From Neptunicoccus sediminis (GTDB taxonomy: Bacteria; Pseudomonadota; Alphaproteobacteria; Rhodobacterales; Rhodobacteraceae), in contig NZ_MDVX01000001.1 of assembly GCF_001719615.1 (NCBI RefSeq), forward strand, positions 186,001-250,000: a stretch of 64,000 nucleotides of DNA, written 5' to 3'. The notes below the pieces were generated by a model. The model had not been told where the DNA came from and did no database searches. It worked only from the letters and a program-made list of their open reading frames with translations. Both the position numbers and the translations under genes were made by a program. Positions 63,946 through 64,000 of the stretch are shown piece by piece (positions within the stretch are counted from its first letter, which is position 1; each line of letters starts with the position of its first letter).

Positions 63946-64000
63946 TCAAACCGCATCTACATAGGTGCGCATTTCAAAATCACTCACCACCGCTGCGAAT
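63946..64000 (-). CDS. C-terminal end of a leftward gene cut by the window edge
   Basis: Only the last 18 codons are visible, ending FAAVVSDFEMRTYVDAV-stop with TGA at 63948-63946. The SDFEMRTYVDAV end has the look of the C-terminus of a glutamine synthetase family protein, but so short a piece cannot decide this. Confidence 0.4.
   Translation of the reverse strand, partial: FAAVVSDFEMRTYVDAV

Noticed and set aside
1-64000. Mobile elements, phage genes, CRISPR, toxin-antitoxin or defence systems
   Set aside because: I looked on both strands for transposases, integrases, regularly spaced repeats, restriction or defence proteins and tRNA-linked insertions, and saw none.

Overview
The window looks like chromosomal core DNA of a marine alphaproteobacterium of the Rhodobacterales (Roseobacter-type). 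This rests on gene content and order: ectABC with an ect-type aspartokinase, lptC-lptA-lptB-hpf-ptsN, rho-mnmE-mnmG-rsmG-parA-parB, maf-aroE-coaE-dnaQ, hslVU and rimP-nusA-ylxR-infB, together with alphaproteobacterial features such as the HslV propeptide, a TTAA-N7-TTAA box and RpoH-like promoters. I saw no rRNA, tRNA, insertion sequence, phage or CRISPR array. Coding density is high. The only stretch over 300 bases without a gene is 47137-47648, which reads as a replication origin.

Layout. 1-2941: an FtsX-like ABC permease (cut by the window edge) and its ATPase, divergent from a TesA-type esterase. 3047-3481: phasin. 3504-8117: ectoine module (MarR regulator, ectA, ectB, ectC, ask). 8180-11222: molybdate uptake modE-modA-modB-modC with a candidate Mo-box before modA. 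11385-15203: RNase D, LPS transport lptC-lptA-lptB, then hibernation factor hpf behind a structured leader, and ptsN. 15220-25485: surface polysaccharide locus with a two-domain sulfotransferase-like protein, four glycosyltransferases, galU, kdsB, cysQ and a KpsM-like export permease. 25487-34630: alkB, dnaK-dnaJ, maeB and mutS. 34638-39691: a VOC protein, hrcA-grpE, and rph-rdgB-hemW-ybaN. 39666-47136: leftward origin-side block hemJ, rho, mnmE, mnmG, rsmG, parA, parB with three perfect parS sites inside coding sequence. 47137-47648: candidate oriC. 47649-53847: maf-aroE-coaE-dnaQ, secB, fxsA, a Tim44-like gene, mltA and an Smr gene. 53825-57064: MFS transporter, hslU, hslV. 57178-62537: infB, ylxR, nusA, rimP. 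62737-64000: SDR, tspO and the tail of an unidentified gene.

How it fits together. ParA/ParB, three parS sites and the candidate oriC lie within about 8 kb, so this is the origin and segregation region. The polysaccharide genes supply UDP-glucose (galU), CMP-Kdo (kdsB), glycosyl transfer, possible sulfation, recycling of the PAP by-product (cysQ) and export. The ect operon and phasin fit osmotic and carbon-storage physiology of a marine organism. I found no novel defence or mobile system. The most useful unusual points are an apparent ATA start codon for mltA, a candidate short RNA or attenuator ahead of rimP-nusA-infB, alternative hairpins ahead of hpf, and parS sites that dictate protein sequence.
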